From assembly GCA_027559495.1 (NCBI GenBank), contig JAMXSV010000026.1:1054001-1118000 (forward strand): a stretch of DNA of 64,000 bases, written 5' to 3'. Below, one piece after another: positions 44,450-55,772 of this stretch. Under the pieces are notes generated by a model. The model saw only the letters and a list, made by a program, of their open reading frames with translations. It had not been told where the DNA came from and did not search any database. The DNA is from Aurifilum marmelostoma (lineage: Eukaryota; Ascomycota; Sordariomycetes; Diaporthales; Cryphonectriaceae). The position numbers were made by a program, and so were the translations under genes. Within the stretch, counting starts at the first letter, position 1; each line of letters begins with the position of its first letter.

Positions 44450-46991
44450 CGTGTCTTGGTCTAAAAAATTATGAACACAGTTCTGCTTGGAAAAGAGGTC
44501 AAGGTGCTGAACAAGACCTCTCAGACGTAGGCTTATATAAAGGTTCCCAAGCAGAGAGCGAGGCTCCTTTTTCAGCATGAATATGCCCCACCACCCTTCA
44601 GCCGCACGAGAGTCACATCGTGGCGTGGACACTCTGAAAGATTACATATCCCACTATAATAGCACAAGGCTACCAATCACATGCTGCGCTCGACGATAGT
44701 ATTGTAAAGGACGGAGGGCATCACGACTGGCTGCTGAATCCTTCACGTGCACTATGGTGGTGTCAGCAGCCCGCTGTGGAGACCTACTCTGGCCTAGCTG
44801 CAGCAGCGGAGATGTCCTGTATATATGGAGGCGCGTCCTAACGTACGTCAACCTTGGCGATCATTGTTCAGCCAAGGACGCCTGGCTGGGCACCATGTCA
44901 GCATGTCAGCCACACCAAGAATCCCGGCATCGGCATTGACCCACTTGTGACAGGCATCAAGCAGTAGGATGTTGCAGTAGGCTCCGAAGCGCGGTTCGTC
45001 GCCAGAGCATGTTCGCCTTCTGCGGCTGGTCTAGCTCGAGGTGAGGTTCGAGGGCTAGTGAACATGTCTGGTGGCATGCCTTCTTCTGTGGGATATCGAC
45101 GTCTCCGTGGTGACTCGTAGAGACTTCTGAGATCTCTTGTTCACTGATCATTGCTTTTGTTGACGCCCCTCTTCGAGATGCGTTGACAACACTTAAACAG
45201 AAAGTTGTTCGTTGAAAGACAAGAGAGAAAGGAAGTGCAAGCTGGAAAGGAGGTCTCGCTTTCGGGTTTATGTCAGCGATCAGTTCATTTTCCACTCTCA
45301 CGGTCAGCGCACGAGGTTAGTCGTTGATGTCTAATCACCAGTCAGCTCTGCTCAGGGATGGTGTGGTGGTAATCTTGCCTCACACGACGAGTGCTTGGCC
45401 ATTCTCCTCTGCGCAAGGTCGAACTGGGTGGTCGAAGAGGACAAAATTGAGAGTAGTCTCCTGTCATCATTCCTCCACTGACGTAGACGGGCGGGGTGAT
45501 ATGGGATGAGATTGAAAAGGGCAGCGACGATGGTGGCATGTCCATGCTCTGCCGCTGTACCGTAGTACTTGGTACAGTATTGTTGGTATGCGGTTGGGCC
45601 CGAGTTGTGGGGCGTGTGGGAGCTTGACCTAGGCGGACGGACTCGGGCACTTCAACGTGTTGAGCAGCTTAGGTGTGTGTACAAATACTATGCCACCCGC
45701 TTATCTGTCTCCTACAGGGATACTCAGCAGGTCTAATGAATAATGGTCTCTGCATGGATAGTCAGTATTTCGGGGAAACGATTATGAAGCTGATCATCTG
45801 GTGAGGATAGGTCTACCTGGCTCTGAAGCTGTGTATCTCAGTACTGGTTCACTGTTCGGCCCAAACACGGCTATAACATGCTCAGCCTTAGCAACCCCCT
45901 AGATTATAGGTAGCTTTTCCTACTAATGGGCCAACTTCCTAACCTCAATATAATGACTAGCCAGCTGGTTCTTGATGGGTATGAGGGACTGAGGTCTCCT
46001 GCTGGGTTTGAGGATCCCAACTCTTTTCATATACCGGGGCTGACCAGGACATGGTAATGAAGGTTTGGCGAGGGGAACCTCAAACTGGTATGACAGGTTG
46101 CAATAACGTATAGCTCTGTGTTTCTGTTACAAGGTGTAGGACAATTGCCTTTGCCTCTACTACACCATTTTGTGAGATCAAAGGTGATGAAGCTGAACTG
46201 GTAGTTAACAAGTGTTGGTTCACAACTTCCATAGCGCGTCAAAGTAGCATGCAAGGAGACCCCCAAGTCCCCTGTCTAGGGTGGTTATCATGACTAGTTG
46301 TGCTATACTATAGGCTTTGAGCTGCTAGAGAGCTTGCCCTATAAAGTCCTTTATACTGGACTGAGTAACAGCCTGCTATAGACATTGCTAACAACCAACA
46401 AAACAAATGCAAAGTGAGGAGGTGCAATGTCAAAATATTCTGCAGGATGCAGTACACACACAACAGATGAGTAATCCATTGCACCGGAAACTCCGGATGC
46501 AGCAATTGAAAACCCCTAGAAGGGGCTTCCTATTTTTAGCTCCCACCAGCGGGAACTCTAGAGGCTCAGTAGTGCCTAACAGACCTGTAGTAGTATAGCT
46601 GGGACCCCTGAGATCCAACTACTGTAGGGGCGCTGCCTGCGGTTATGGCCCAGGGGCAGTGGGGGCATGGGGTTAGCATGAGAATTTAGTGGCACATTGA
46701 CCCAGAGCAGAGGTACTACAGTGTGCTATAGCAACTAGCCTACGCCCAGTAGTGTGGTCAACAGGGCTCAGCCTCACCGACGACACATCGCCAGTCCCCC
46801 CCAAACCCAAGCTTCTCACCACCAACACCACCAGCTCCCATACGCAGCACATCAAGCCTGACATTCCTTTTCAACCTGCTGCCCCATTGCTCATGTCTAT
46901 ACTCCAGCTGGCATGTACACCCACTGGTTTCCTGGCTTGATGTGATCCTTCATCTGCTTCAGTCACACCCCCAAAGTCCTCTCCCACACCG
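44450..46991. other. Gene-poor divergent region upstream of the NLR and pfa3 genes
   Basis: This 2.5 kb tract lies between divergent starts. The first part holds the NLR promoter. From about 45660 to 46740 the sequence is visibly richer in A, T and TA steps than the flanks and is broken by stops in every frame. On the minus strand near 46130-46190 a short stretch reads SPLISQNGVVEAKAIVL, reminiscent of a copia-type integrase segment. The rest shows no recognisable gene. An old transposon remnant is possible but weakly supported. Confidence 0.4.
44532..44539 (-). promoter_or_regulatory. TATA box of the NLR gene
   Basis: On the minus strand this reads TATATAAG, 83-90 nt upstream of the ATG at 44449. 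Its position supports MSSQQPV as the start rather than the upstream in-frame methionine of MLKKEPRS, which would put the box inside the coding region. Confidence 0.55.
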
Positions 46992-48971
46992 ATGGACAGG
47001 CGTGGCTCTTTCGATACACCTTCTGTCATGGCTCGCTGGGCAAGGAGGCTCGAGAGGTGCTGTTGCCGGTGCACCACCTATTTCCCATTACTTTTTGTCT
47101 ATGGAATGACCACTTGGGCTGTCCTGGTAGTGTGCAGTGTAGGATATAATGCGCAAAAGTCGAGCTGGATAGGTATGTCTACGTCTGTCTGTCTGTCTGT
47201 CTGTCTGTCTGCACGCATTGCCATCTACAACAAGCCTTGGCCTGCACTTTCTTTTTTCTTTCCACCTTGCTTTTTTCTTTTTCCTTTCCTTTTTGTTCTT
47301 AGTCTAATCTATGAATTCTCCACAGGGACGACATCCTCCCTCATAGCCATACTCCTCTACTCCCTCCTCAACTGGTCCTACACCACCGCCGTTTTCACCC
47401 CGCCGGGGAGCACTACCAACGACAGCGGCTATAGTACCCTCCCGACCCAAGAGACCCCCCGACCGACCTCGACCCTGACTGTCAAGGCCAATGGCGAAAT
47501 GCGCTTCTGCAAGAAGTGCCAGGCCCGCAAGCCCGACCGCGCCCACCACTGCTCGACCTGCCGGAGATGCGTGCTCAAGATGGACCACCACTGCCCCTGG
47601 CTAGCCACCTGCATCGGCCTGCGCAACCACAAAGCCTTCCTGCTGTTCCTGATCTACACTTCGCTCTTCAGCCTCTGGGGCTTTGTGGTCTCGGGCTCGT
47701 GGCTCTGGGCAGAGGTCATGGCCGACACTACCTACGTCGAGAGTCTGATGCCCGTCAACTACATCGTGCTGGTCGTCATCGGCGGGATCATCGCCCTCGT
47801 GGTCGGCGCCTTCACGATATGGCACATTGTGCTGGCGGCTAGGGGCCAGACCACCATCGAGTGCCTCGAGAAGACAAGATACCTCTCGCCGCTGCGGAAA
47901 ACGATGCAGAACGCGTACACGGCGCAGCACACAGACGGCCAGGGTATCCCCCTGCCCAGGTACGGCCAGCAGCTGCTCGACATGCACCAGGACATCCTGC
48001 CGGGCGTGACGCGCCCCGAGGAGGGCGAAGAGCTGCGCACCCTCACGCCCAACGGACGGGACGAGAGGAGGAACCACCACCAGCAGCAGCAGCAGCCGCC
48101 ACCGCTAGTAAATGGTGTCCCACGGCACATGTCGTACGACGAGATGGAGCGCACGCGGGCGCGCAAGCGCTACGAGGAGTACCTGGACGAGCAGGACAGC
48201 GGCAAGCTGCCCAACGCCTTCGACCTGGGCTGGCGGCGCAATCTGCTGCACCTCTTCGGGCCCAACCCTTACCTGTGGGCCTTTCCTGTGTGCAACACCA
48301 CCGGCGACGGGTGGAACTGGGAGCCCTCGCCAGCGTGGCTTGCCGCGCGGGACCGTGTGTCGCGCGAGCGTGATGCGCAGAGGGCTCGCGAGCGCGCTGC
48401 TGGCTGGGGCATGCCGGACGGCGATGGGGACGACGACGGCGCCGTAACCTGGAACCCGCCGCTCGCAGGCGCAGGACGACATTATAACGTCGAGCCCCCG
48501 CGTAAGCCGCAGAGCAAGGCCGACAAAGTGCTTGGGCGGGACCCGAACCTCTACGCGGACAACCCGCTTATGGGAGGCAACGACCGAGCTCAGCTGACCG
48601 ATCCGGCACGCGTGAGGCGCGGTAAGCCTCAGGATATCTACGGGGATAACGACAGCCTCTTCGACACGGACGCCAGCGAGATGGAGGAAGACGACGACGA
48701 GAGGCCGGCAGATGGCCAGCAGAAAAAGACAACAACGACAGCGACATCGACAAACAGGAAACAGCCCGGGCCCATGAACCCTCGGCCGACCGGCAGTGGC
48801 GGTGGTCAGCCGAACCCGTTTGGTGGCGCAGGAGGAGGAGGAGCGGCTGGTAGGCTGGGCGGCAGAGGTGTGAGTGGGCTGCTGCGGAAGGCTTCTGATA
48901 ACTCTCTTGCTGCTGCTGCGGCTGCCGCGAGGAAACAAAAGGAGGAAGAAGATGATGATGGCGTGGATTGA
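46992..48971 (+). CDS. pfa3: DHHC palmitoyltransferase, Pfa3 type
   Basis: S-acyltransferase that palmitoylates membrane proteins; yeast Pfa3 acts on Vac8 at the vacuole. Exons are 46992-47172 and 47326-48971, giving 608 residues. The cysteine-rich domain runs from RFCKKCQARKPDRAHHC through CRRCVLKMDHHCPWLATCIG; the DHHC catalytic cysteine is residue 150. Membrane segments flank it: YFPLLFVYGMTTWAVLVVC and SLIAILLYSLLNWSY before, FLLFLIYTSLFSLWGFVV and NYIVLVVIGGIIALVVGAF after. A TTxE-like motif (TTIECLE) and the PaCCT-type segment (NPYLWAFPV) follow. The 250-residue C terminus is disordered, with acidic, Gly- and Ala-rich runs. A later in-frame ATG (MARWARRLERCCCRC) is an alternative start. 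The intron is 153 nt with no in-frame stop, so unspliced RNA would still read through. Confidence 0.93.
   Translation: MDRRGSFDTPSVMARWARRLERCCCRCTTYFPLLFVYGMTTWAVLVVCSVGYNAQKSSWIGMSTSVCLSVCLSARIAIYNKPWPALSFFFPPCFFLFPFLFVLSLIYEFSTGTTSSLIAILLYSLLNWSYTTAVFTPPGSTTNDSGYSTLPTQETPRPTSTLTVKANGEMRFCKKCQARKPDRAHHCSTCRRCVLKMDHHCPWLATCIGLRNHKAFLLFLIYTSLFSLWGFVVSGSWLWAEVMADTTYVESLMPVNYIVLVVIGGIIALVVGAFTIWHIVLAARGQTTIECLEKTRYLSPLRKTMQNAYTAQHTDGQGIPLPRYGQQLLDMHQDILPGVTRPEEGEELRTLTPNGRDERRNHHQQQQQPPPLVNGVPRHMSYDEMERTRARKRYEEYLDEQDSGKLPNAFDLGWRRNLLHLFGPNPYLWAFPVCNTTGDGWNWEPSPAWLAARDRVSRERDAQRARERAAGWGMPDGDGDDDGAVTWNPPLAGAGRHYNVEPPRKPQSKADKVLGRDPNLYADNPLMGGNDRAQLTDPARVRRGKPQDIYGDNDSLFDTDASEMEEDDDERPADGQQKKTTTTATSTNRKQPGPMNPRPTGSGGGQPNPFGGAGGGGAAGRLGGRGVSGLLRKASDNSLAAAAAAARKQKEEEDDDGVD
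47183..47211 (+). repeat. TCTG microsatellite within the pfa3 intron
   Basis: About seven tandem copies of the four-base TCTG unit just after the GTATGT donor. Because the intron length is a multiple of three, a change of one unit would break the read-through frame of any unspliced RNA. Confidence 0.9.
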
Positions 48972-50865
48972 AACATTTGGGGGGGGTTGAAAGGGGGGTT
49001 GGCTCAGGGGACATAACAGGAAGACATGAGGTAACTATACTTTTAATGCCGGGACAGGTCCGGGTCCGGATTTTCTAACGCTGACTATGGATGGATTTCT
49101 GTGCCTTGTCATATGTTCTCTTTGATAGACTTGGAAGGGGGGTGGGTGGCTAGATCTGGCGGACGGAGGAGGAACAGTCACTTGACGAGATGAGTTCGTC
49201 GCCCATCCGCATGGCCCTGGCGTTTGTTCGTTCTTATGGATATATGATGGATTGATGGATCGATTGATAAATAGAGAATATCAGCACATTACTACTACTA
49301 ATACTACTCCTTACTACCACCATCAGTGGACCAGTCTGCCTAAATCCAAACACAACCAACGGAAGCAGCGCCATGCTTGTAGGCAGGCCCTTTCGTAAGA
49401 TACAACACAAGAAACCAAAGAAATAAAAACAAGCAAGGCATGTGTTATGAAGGGGAAGCAGATAAGAAATTTAAAGAAGAAGGAAAAAAGGGAAAAGAGA
49501 GAAGAAAAGGGGGCCAAAAGACTACCCAAAAAACAAAACAAAAAACATGCAACACCGGGTATTCGCCAATGGTCACCCACTTGACTACTAATCCGGCCCT
49601 TGGCGGCTTATTTAGGGGAGAGCGGACGGGATCCCAAGTTTTCCACCAGGTATGGCCGCATGTGCTTGTGTGGTGGGACGATTCCATTTATGAATCGGGG
49701 TGGGGGGGGGGTGGAATAGATGTTGGGTGAAGAAGGTGTGCAACACAGAAATGGACTGGGCTGGGCTTGGTTCGCCCAGGTACTTTCAGCATGGGATATC
49801 AAAATGATGAGGATGTATGAGGAAATGTCCGGGCTGAGGCCCAGGGCGTGAGAGAAAAACAACACACAAGGCAAGGATAATACTCGACGACAGAAAAATA
49901 GAGAGAGAAAAAAAAAAACATCCTTCTACTAGGCACAAAGGCAGACAGCACACAAGCCCGGGCAGGAATTTTTCTCGTTTTTTTAAAGAGTCTCTATTTG
50001 AATATCATCAACCGCTATCATCTGTTCCCCAAACCGACCGTCCAACGACCAACCACAAGATCCAAACCCCTTAGGAATCGAGCAAAAAACAAACGACCCC
50101 AGAAAGAAAACGTGCGTGCTTCCGTGCGTTGCTATGCTGCTTCGAGAAGGTGGGGGGTATATAATTCCGTACAACACCGACGCAACGGACCATGCTGGGC
50201 GCAAAAAGAACGAGGTGAGGAAGACGATCACCTTTCATGGCGTCACCATCAAGAGAAACGACGAAAGAAGGAAATGATGAACATGGCAGTGGAAAAGAAG
50301 AAGAAGAAAAAAGACAGAGAAAGCTTCAGTAAACGACGACTGACTCGCAGTCTGTTGTCTGAGGGTCTCGGTTGCAGACCACACACCATAAGGTTTGTAG
50401 TGTAGACGGCAAGAACGCCTTGAAATGCAATAAGTGAGCGGTTTGCCACTCAATTGGCTCGTTTCCCTTTCTTCCAGAGAAACCTGAACGCCCATCTCTT
50501 CCAAAGACACGGAGGAATGGCTCGATGCTGCGCGCATCCATAATTGGTGCTAGTATTTGCACACACCCACCCACACTGCTGGTCCGACAGCTTGTAAGGA
50601 AAGAGTCAAAAGCCGTCAATGTTCCAAGAGGCCTGATATCCAAGTCGGATGAGATTTTTGGGTTTGGTCCCGTGACTTTCCACGTGGAGCTACCTCTGTA
50701 GCGTCAGGAGACGAGGGACGAGCCTCGCGTGCGGATTGAGGACCACTAGGAATGAAAGTAACACCCGAGATGTAGCCGAATAAGTTCGAGAGGAGAGATA
50801 TCCCGTCAGTCCAAACCTGCTCTTCCTCTGTTGTGTTTTTTTCTCTCCAATAATAACCGGACCCC
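48972..50865. other. Convergent region between pfa3 and the F-box gene
   Basis: This 1.9 kb interval lies between convergent stops. It includes a 10-G run near 49702 and A-rich stretches (49480-49550, 49895-49920). Long AG-rich stretches on the plus strand occur near 50220-50330. No open frame with family features was found. Confidence 0.45.
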
Positions 50866-53219
50866 TCAGCGCCACAGGTCCATCTTCGAAGACCTCTTCT
50901 CTCTCGTATCCGCACTCCTCGGTCGCGGCCACTCGTCAGCCCCGTTCGCATCAGGCGCACTGCCCCTCCTGCCCCTCGCGTTGTCAGGCACGGCCAGAAA
51001 CCCGCCAGCACCGTTGCCCATGAACACGCTCTTGCGGGCACCCGCCCGCGAGTTCCACCCGATGGCGCTGTTGTCCAGGCCATAGCTACTGGATGGACGG
51101 TTGCCCAGGCCCTCGTCCGCACTCGTGTCGTATTTCCTGTCAGGCTCTATCTTGACCATGCCCCAGTTAAGCTCGTCGTCGCCCTTGGTGAACACCTCGA
51201 GGGTCTGCGGGAGCCCGCTAGGCCCGTTGGGCCCTGCGAGGGCCGCGAAGGGGTTGTTGGACGAGAAGCGCGGGTTCTGTCCCGCATTGGCGAAGGGCTT
51301 ATTTGGGGACATGAGGTCGCCGAATGGGTTCGTGGTCGCGGAGGCGCCTGTTAGCTGTGGCTGCTGGAAGCCGTTGGAGAATCCACCACCACTGGGAGGA
51401 GGGAAACCAGGAGAGCCGAGACCGTTGTACGACATGGTGGAGGCGCCCGTCATCTGCGGCTGCTGCTGCTGTTGGAAGGCGCCCGGGAAGCCACTGCCGT
51501 TAGGGGGAAAGGCGGGCGAGCCGAGGCTGTTGTAGGATATGTTGGAGGCGAGCCCGGTCGAGTGTTGTGACCCGCTGCTACCGGGTCGCTTGTATGCATC
51601 TCTCGCGAACTTTGGAGCTGGCCGAGGCAGGCCGGCCAGGGTGTCGGGGAAGTTGGCGTCTCGGACGTATAGGGCGCGCAGGTGAGGCAGGCCGCCCATG
51701 AGGAGGGATCCGGACAGGTAGTTGTAGTAGGACGGCAGGATGTTGGAGTAAGGGCTGGAGTTGGCAGCAGCCATGATCTCATAGTGGAAGTTCTCGAGGG
51801 ATGCCGATGCCAGCGGTGGCACCTGGGGTGTGCCAGCAGCCAGAGGCAGAGACTTCATGGCCACATAGGAGAGGGTGAGCCGTTTCAGGTTGGGCGCTGA
51901 GCCCAGGACGTCCTGCAGGGTCCAGGGCGTCACGCCAGTCTCAGAGAGGCTCAGCACCTTGAGGGCCTGCGAGGTGTCGACGCGGCTCAGATAGGCCTGT
52001 AGCCCTCTGGCGGTGATGCCCGGGGTATCCTCCAGTATGAGCTCCTCCAGCGCCGGGAAGGCGGGCAGCATCTCGCTGTTGTGCGCCAGGATCTCGTCGG
52101 TGATGACCTTGGAGTCCACGACCTTGAGAGCGCGCAGGCCGTCTAACACGGCGAGAGCATGCACGATGACTGTGGGATCTGCCTGGAGGCCGCGCAACTC
52201 CAGCACCTCGAGGTTCCGGAACACCTGCCCGGTGGCCACCCGCTCCAGACTCCGCTCAGATCCGCGCATATAGGTCATCTTTCTAAGGTTGAGACACCGG
52301 GCCTCCACCTCCATGCGCAGAGTGATGTACGAGTTATCGTCGTGGTAGAGGGCCTCGGGAAGGTCGACGTATCGCAGATTGGGCAGCACGGCGATGGTCC
52401 GGGCCAGGTCGGCCTGACATGACTCCCTCAGCATATATGGCAGCTTGAAGTACTCGACCAAGGGGCCCAGGCGGGCAGGGTCCTCGCGGAGGGTTCTGCA
52501 TAACAGCTTCAGGCGCTCCCGGGAGGTGTCCTCGGGCTCTCCGTTGTACTCGAAAAAGGTCTTGTGCTTGCGTCTGTCGGCCAGCAGGGCCTCGCGGTCG
52601 CAGTAGTGGACGGTCTCGATCCTGATGCTGTGGTAACTGCAGAGGCGAGGGAGGAGGTCAGAACCCAATCTCCACACACTCTTGCAAATCCTTCCACGAA
52701 ACGAAACGCCGGCCCCCCCCTCCTTACCCTCCCCCCTTCCCGCTCTTCCTGATGCGCCATAGGCCGACTTGTAGACGCCACACGCGCTCACTTGTCACTG
52801 AGACTGGACCGGTAATAAACTCACATCACTTTGACCCCGGCAGCACGCCACCTTCTGCAGACGAGCAGGCAGTACGACAGGTCCCGCAGGTCGCACAGCA
52901 TGCAGGCGTCCTCGATGGAGCTCTGCTCCTGGGACTCGTAGGTCGAGTCTGTGGTGTGGGGGCATACAAAGGCGAAGATGCGCTCGAGGACGGGGCCGGG
53001 CAGCTGGGCGAGCTTGGCGGCGGAGGCGCGCGTGGGCGAGCCAGGCATGGGCGGGATGTCGTAGTCGTCGTATGGGTTGGCGCTGTGGTTGAAGTAGCGA
53101 GGCTGGGCGGGCATGCTGCCTCCGAATTGCCGGTAGCTCTTGGAGAAGGCCTGGGCCCCGGTGGCCTCGGACTTGTTGCGGTTCTTGCGCCGCTTGAAGA
53201 GACGCATGAGTTTACTCAT
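50866..53219 (-). CDS. F-box protein with leucine-rich repeats and NPF motifs
   Basis: Exons on the minus strand are 53219-52825 and 52636-50866, giving 721 residues; the 188-nt intron is phase 2. The N terminus is basic (MSKLMRLFKRRKNRNK). An F-box-like region (about 70-132) begins LAQLPGPVLERIFAFV and ends YCLLVCRRWRAAGVKV. A leucine-rich-repeat region follows (about 250-430), e.g. FRNLEVLELRGLQAD, ALEELILEDTPGI and NLKRLTLSYVAM. The C-terminal third is disordered, with two imperfect copies of a SYNxLGSPxFPPxxxG unit each leading into a Phe-Gln run, and two NPF tripeptides (TNPFGDL, NNPFAAL), the ligand of EH domains. An SCF ubiquitin-ligase adaptor role is inferred from the F-box. The substrate is unknown. 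The NPF motifs hint at an endocytic connection. Confidence 0.85.
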
Positions 53220-55257
53220 GGTGGGCGATTGGGTTGGCGGCCGAAGGGAGAGAGCCGAGAGCTCAAGGGGCAGGGGGGGGGGGGGACAAGACGGCGGGTG
53301 AGGGCCGCAGCGGTACGGAAATCGGTATTAGGAGGTAAGAGAGTTGTGAGGAAGGTTGTGTGTGTATGTGTGTGGTTGTGAATTGAAAAGAAGGCCAGGG
53401 AGGAGGGAGAAGGAGAAGTGGAGGGAAGATGAATGGTGGTGGTGGTGGTGGTGATTGAGATTGGGGGGAGGGTGAATGAGGAACTAAACAATGGTTGGTG
53501 TGTTGTTGGTAAGGAATATCTCTGCAAATGATATTGTTCTGGGGTCAGGGAGGAGAAGAAGAAGGAGGAGGAGGAGGGAAGGGAGGACGATGTGCCCACA
53601 GAGCCGCGGTGATCGTCGTTTGAGGCTGCTGGAGACGGCTAAGCAGAGCTGAACTTCTGAAGGTGGGGGCTTCACAAGAATGGTGCCCTGTGCAGGAGAA
53701 ACAAAAGACCAGCTACAGCCGTAACACCAACCAAAAGCCAGCCCTTGTCTCCCTCTCACCACTGTTGCTATTTGAGAAGGTGATGAATGGTGGGTGACAA
53801 GTCGGGGTGACTTGTTTGTCAGTCAATGGCGCCCTCCTTCTCGGCTCAGTTCGGCTGGTGGGCTCTGGAGGGGCGATCGACGTTGACAAGTCGGTTGGCT
53901 CAGATGCTTGTCAAGGGCCCCGAGAACTGACAATTTTATTTTTGGACCCAGGATGGAATATCTGGGGAAACAAATTACAAGGCCCTGACTGGTGCTCATT
54001 CAGCAGTTGAGTGCTGTGTGCTACAGTACTATGGTAGCTAGGGGGTGGGGGGGGCAGAGACAGTGTGATGGCGGCAGGCCTGGCAAGCAGCAAGGTCCAT
54101 GGCTCCCGGGGGTCCAGCTCCTCCACAGGAGCTAAGGCTTGCCGCTATTCCACAACAAGGCATACGGCTATCCCAGCACTTGTGGTTGCTCTACATAGTA
54201 CTCATTTGCTGGCCCAGCGGACATGAAGACTTTGAAGTTGGTGATATACTTTGGGCGCCAGGTGCATTTTTGATCTTGTTGACACACTCTCCAAGTTGCT
54301 CCAGTATCGCCAGGCATGTACTGGTTGACACAAAGAAGGTGGGACAAACCTGGACCAAAGTAGGAGAGACTCATCCCAGCCCAGCCTCGCTGCTCCTCTT
54401 CCCCTTCCCTGTCTCTCCCTCCATGTCAGAGGATTATTCATCTTGGGGGCACACCCACAAGGCTAGCCGCCCAAGAGCTAACAGTACTCTCAGAAGATCT
54501 CCTGCCAAGATCTCTCAAGGGATCTCAGAAAAAGAGGGCGCCACAGTTGACAGAAAGGCAGCCGGCCATCAGCCAACCAGCCAGCCAACTGAGAAGAAAG
54601 GGCCCCCACCACAATCACCCACGGCAGCCGGTAGGAACCCGCCCAAAAGAAAGTTGAAACTGAAACAAAAAGACCCAAATTTCGGGAGGGCTCGACCATG
54701 TGGGATCGGCCTGTTGGAGCGCCTTCTCCTGTCCGGGTGGAGTCGCATGCATATGTGAGCACTTGGGATGTGTATCGCCTAGAAAAAGGAAGAAGGAAAA
54801 AAAGGAGGCTATCAAAATAAGATCAGTAAGATTTGACGGATGCCTATCGCTACATGGTCGATGATCTTTCTCTGTCTTCTCTCTCTCTCCTTCCTTTTGA
54901 TTCTCATCGAATGGACCAACGAGTTAGTTATACATAGCAGACCTGTTGCGTCTGCAGCGGGGACCCTGGAGAAAAAAAGAGATGGTAACAGCCAACCAGC
55001 TGTAACGGTTGCTGACCCAGGGCGCATCGCGAGTGGGCGTTTCGCTAGCCACGTAACAACCGCAGGTTGGGCCGCACTGCAGAATGCACCTCAGCTTGTT
55101 GGGAATGTGATGTGTATTCACATCCGGATCCTTCTCGGCCCTTTATTCTTCTTTCAGCCCCTACCTGCATGCACACGTGTAGCATGCATGCCATCTGCAG
55201 CAGACAGGCAGAGTTTGTTTTATTTTTGTTCTTGTTTTTTTCTCTTACTCTTTTGGC

Positions 55258-55283
55258 TTTTTTTTTTTTTTTTTTTTTTTTTT
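55258..55283. repeat. Poly-T tract (26)
   Basis: Longest A/T homopolymer in the window. No target-site duplication or transposon body was recognised next to it, so it is not called as a retroposon tail. Confidence 0.9.
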
Positions 55284-55604
55284 GACTCGCTTCAGTACCT
55301 GCAGGTCATACAATGCCCCTTGCGGCTCACTGCAGGGGCGAGAAACATCGCGAATCAGCGTATGTCGAGTGGAGAGCGGACAGGGACGGGGCAGAAGCCG
55401 AGCCTGCACATCCCGTTTCTTGACCCAAGTAACATACGCATGCAAATTCTTAATGTACTAAGAGATACGGAACTGTAGTCAAGTCAAACTCCCAACAATG
55501 ATGATATGCGAGAGGACCTGAGCCCCAATGACTTTGCTGATGGTACAATGCATAGGTGCTCCTTCTGCATCCATGTATCAACACATACCCCGCCTGTGTC
55601 CATT

Positions 55605-55633
55605 CCCCCCCCCCCTTCCCCCCCCCCCCCCCC
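55605..55633. repeat. Poly-C tracts (11 and 16)
   Basis: Two C runs separated by TT, the longest G/C homopolymer pair in the window, about 140 nt beyond the glycogen synthase stop. Confidence 0.9.
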
Positions 55634-55772
55634 TCCCCCGGCCTCCTTTCCTCCCTTTTGTGTAGCCCACCAAAAGAATGTAATGTATTAAAAGCCCCTT
55701 CAGACTCGATCTGCCCTGGTTTAGATCTTAAGGATCGGCCCATCCATTCCAGTACCGCCTCTTGAGGTAGTT

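Larger units (their letters stand above)
53220..55772. other. Intergenic region between the F-box gene and glycogen synthase
   Basis: This 2.55 kb stretch starts as the F-box gene promoter, with GGT repeats near 53430-53450 and a 13-G run at 53273-53285. It later carries a 26-T run (55258-55283) and two C runs (55605-55615 and 55618-55633). Open frames present are not convincing genes. Confidence 0.45.

Noticed and set aside
47183..47211. TCTG repeat as part of a CRISPR or other spaced array
   Set aside because: It is a simple contiguous microsatellite without spacers, inside a spliceosomal intron of a fungal gene.
54099..54758. 219-codon open frame downstream of the F-box gene promoter
   Set aside because: No domain, repetitive Pro/Ser composition and no splice or start context of note; likely chance.
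55258..55283. Poly-T tract as the tail of a retroposon
   Set aside because: No element body, internal promoter or target-site duplication could be identified beside it.
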